Shown: in pieces, positions 62,761 through 64,000 of the stretch
How the letters are laid out: the number at the start of each line of letters is the position of its first letter
Numbering within the stretch: position 1 is the first letter of the stretch
Source: Melghirimyces thermohalophilus
GTDB taxonomy: Bacteria; Bacillota; Bacilli; Thermoactinomycetales; DSM-45169
Assembly (NCBI RefSeq): GCF_900102685.1
Contig: NZ_FMZA01000011.1
Location: 1-64,000 of the forward strand
DNA length: 64,000 nt
Direction of reading: 5' to 3'
The notes under the pieces: generated by a model
The model's database searches: none
Told to the model about the DNA's origin: nothing
Seen by the model: only the letters and a program-made list of their open reading frames with translations
Made by a program: the position numbers and the translations under genes

Positions 62761-63357
62761 ATGTCCATTAACGGCAGTCAGACTGTCCGCACAGTGGAAC
62801 CAGCTAAAAAGCCTGTGACGATTCGGATCCAAAAGCCTCGCGGCTTGAATGTGGTTTTCAGAAAGCCCGAAGATGAAGACGGTTCGGAAGTCTGGAAACT
62901 GATCAAGCGGGCGAAGGTACTGGATCTCAACTCCTCATACAGCTACCTCATGTTATGTAAGTTTTTCCCCGAAACCTGTGTCGTCGCCGAAGACGAAGAA
63001 GGACAGATCGTCGGATTTGTCTCCGGGTTTCGACCGCAGACCACGGACGACACTGTCTTCGTCTGGCAGGTAGCCGTCGATGCATCGCAACGGGGCAAGG
63101 GACTGGCTAACGCCATGCTGAAATCCCTCATCACCCGTAAGGCTTGTGATGGCGTCAACTACCTGGAGGCGACAGTCTCCCCTTCAAACATTCCTTCCCA
63201 GAATTTGTTTAAAGGCTTGGCGAAGGACCTGCAGACGGAATGCGACATATCCGAATGCTTCTCCGAAACCATGTTCCCCGACCAAGGTCACGAGTCTGAA
63301 TGGACTTACCGAATCGGTCCTTTTAAGGCAAAGGAAACCACCGAGGAGGTTCTATAA
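62761..63357 (+). CDS. ectA: L-2,4-diaminobutyrate acetyltransferase
   Basis: 198 residues from the ATG after TAAGGTGGG; an upstream GTG at 62731 lacks a site. GNAT fold: [45 protein letters not shown] is the EctA signature, followed by [33 protein letters not shown] (acetyl-CoA loop RGKGLA), [24 protein letters not shown]. It acetylates diaminobutyrate in the second step of ectoine synthesis. Its end carries GAGGAGGT for ectB. Confidence 0.95.
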   Translation: MSINGSQTVRTVEPAKKPVTIRIQKPRGLNVVFRKPEDEDGSEVWKLIKRAKVLDLNSSYSYLMLCKFFPETCVVAEDEEGQIVGFVSGFRPQTTDDTVFVWQVAVDASQRGKGLANAMLKSLITRKACDGVNYLEATVSPSNIPSQNLFKGLAKDLQTECDISECFSETMFPDQGHESEWTYRIGPFKAKETTEEVL

Positions 63358-63361
63358 ACCA

Positions 63362-64000
63362 TTGATACCTACATCTGAAACGATGGATCCTGAGAAAACG
63401 GACATGAGTGTTTTTGAAGAAGTGGAATCCGAAGTACGCAGCTACTGCCGTAGCTTTCCCACCATTTTCGAAAAAGCGAAGGGATACAAGCTCTGGGATC
63501 GACAAGGTCGAGAATATATCGACTTTTTCGCCGGCGCCGGTACCCTCAACTACGGGCACAACGAGTCCGGTATGCAAAAGAGACTGATCGAGTATCTCAC
63601 TTCCGACGGAATTGTCCACAGCCTGGACATGGCCACGTCATCTAAAGAAGAATTTCTCAGTCGGTTCCAGGATGTGATCCTGAAACCGCGCAACTTGGAA
63701 TACAAAGTCATGTTCCCGGGACCCACTGGAACCAACGCGGTGGAGAGTGCCTTAAAATTGGCCCGCAAAGTGACCGGACGACAAACCGTAGTCAGCTTCA
63801 CTCGGGGTTTTCACGGGATGACACTGGGTTCACTCGCCGTCACCGGAAATGCTTTTAAACGGAAAGGGGCCGGTATCCCGCTGACGGGCGCCGTCTCTCT
63901 TCCTTACGATCAATATAACGAGAACATTGATTCGCTAACCCTCCTTGAACGGTACCTGGAAGACAAGGGTAGCGGCGTCGACCTTCCCGCCGCCGTTATT
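63362..64000 (+). CDS. ectB: L-2,4-diaminobutyrate transaminase, 5' part (cut by window end)
   Basis: About 213 codons are visible. The TTG at 63362 follows GAGGAGGT (inside ectA) at 11 bases; in-frame ATGs at 63383 and 63404 are alternatives, the last giving [19 protein letters not shown]. EctB features: [57 protein letters not shown] and [18 protein letters not shown]. It makes diaminobutyrate from aspartate semialdehyde. ectC is expected just outside the window. Confidence 0.95.
   Translation, partial: MIPTSETMDPEKTDMSVFEEVESEVRSYCRSFPTIFEKAKGYKLWDRQGREYIDFFAGAGTLNYGHNESGMQKRLIEYLTSDGIVHSLDMATSSKEEFLSRFQDVILKPRNLEYKVMFPGPTGTNAVESALKLARKVTGRQTVVSFTRGFHGMTLGSLAVTGNAFKRKGAGIPLTGAVSLPYDQYNENIDSLTLLERYLEDKGSGVDLPAAVI

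Noticed and set aside
1-64000. CRISPR arrays, tRNA or rRNA genes, origin
   Set aside because: No regularly spaced repeats, cloverleaf sequences, rRNA signatures or DnaA-box clusters were seen on reading both strands.

Overview
The window reads as the chromosome of a spore-forming, moderately GC-rich Firmicute, most like the Thermoactinomycetaceae (Desmospora, Kroppenstedtia or Melghirimyces type). The evidence is an uninterrupted sigK with a cleavable pro-sequence, AGGAGG-type ribosome sites with many GTG and TTG starts, a CtsR-controlled clpE, an RRNPP (NprR/PlcR-like) peptide receptor, and ectoine genes. The genus is an inference. I see no rRNA, tRNA, CRISPR array or intact mobile element. 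There is an IS1182-type transposase tail at the left edge and a probable IS200/IS605 relic near 7 kb.

Layout. 0-4.6 kb: transposase tail, small membrane protein, secreted serine hydrolase, HAD phosphatase, small unknown genes. 4.6-7.2 kb: clpE with three CtsR half-boxes. 7.2-14.8 kb: odhAB (2-oxoglutarate dehydrogenase), an SCP2 protein and a pair of acyl-CoA dehydrogenases behind a perfect palindromic operator. 15.0-16.5 kb: an HTH-TPR receptor overlapped by a 53-codon secreted propeptide with two copies of a 12-residue unit ending SKPGGH, a likely unreported quorum-sensing pair. 16.6-24.6 kb: hydroxyisobutyryl-CoA hydrolase, sigK, ThuA-like protein, symporter plus ureohydrolase, HAD phosphatase, ROK regulator. 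24.7-29.6 kb: Leloir operon galT-galK-galE with a translationally coupled degenerate M24 protein and the ROK gene, then a broken glycosidase. 29.7-36.3 kb: ROK regulator, iron/phosphonate-type ABC importer and an argininosuccinate-lyase-like enzyme in one operon, divergent from a secreted LmbE-type deacetylase. 39-48.3 kb: CstB-like persulfide dioxygenase/rhodanese, aminotransferase, acyl-CoA ligase, a tetR broken by a 7-bp tandem duplication, a frameshifted asparagine synthetase and a MurE paralogue.

48.9-64.0 kb is a compact ectoine island. A long minus-strand operon (doeA, eutC, a Cys/Met-type PLP enzyme, an M20 amidohydrolase, homoserine dehydrogenase, doeC-like aldehyde dehydrogenase, ehuBCDA importer) is divergent from eutB and a PucR-type regulator, and these are followed on the same strand by ectA and ectB (cut by the window end). 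Import, breakdown and synthesis of the same osmolyte therefore lie side by side. The breakdown branch differs from the proteobacterial scheme in its deacetylase family, its regulator and its amino-group chemistry.

Three genes at 44-49 kb (tetR, asnB, a CocE-type hydrolase) and one at 29 kb (a glycosidase) show frameshifts, so the accessory parts appear to be decaying, unless some are sequencing errors.
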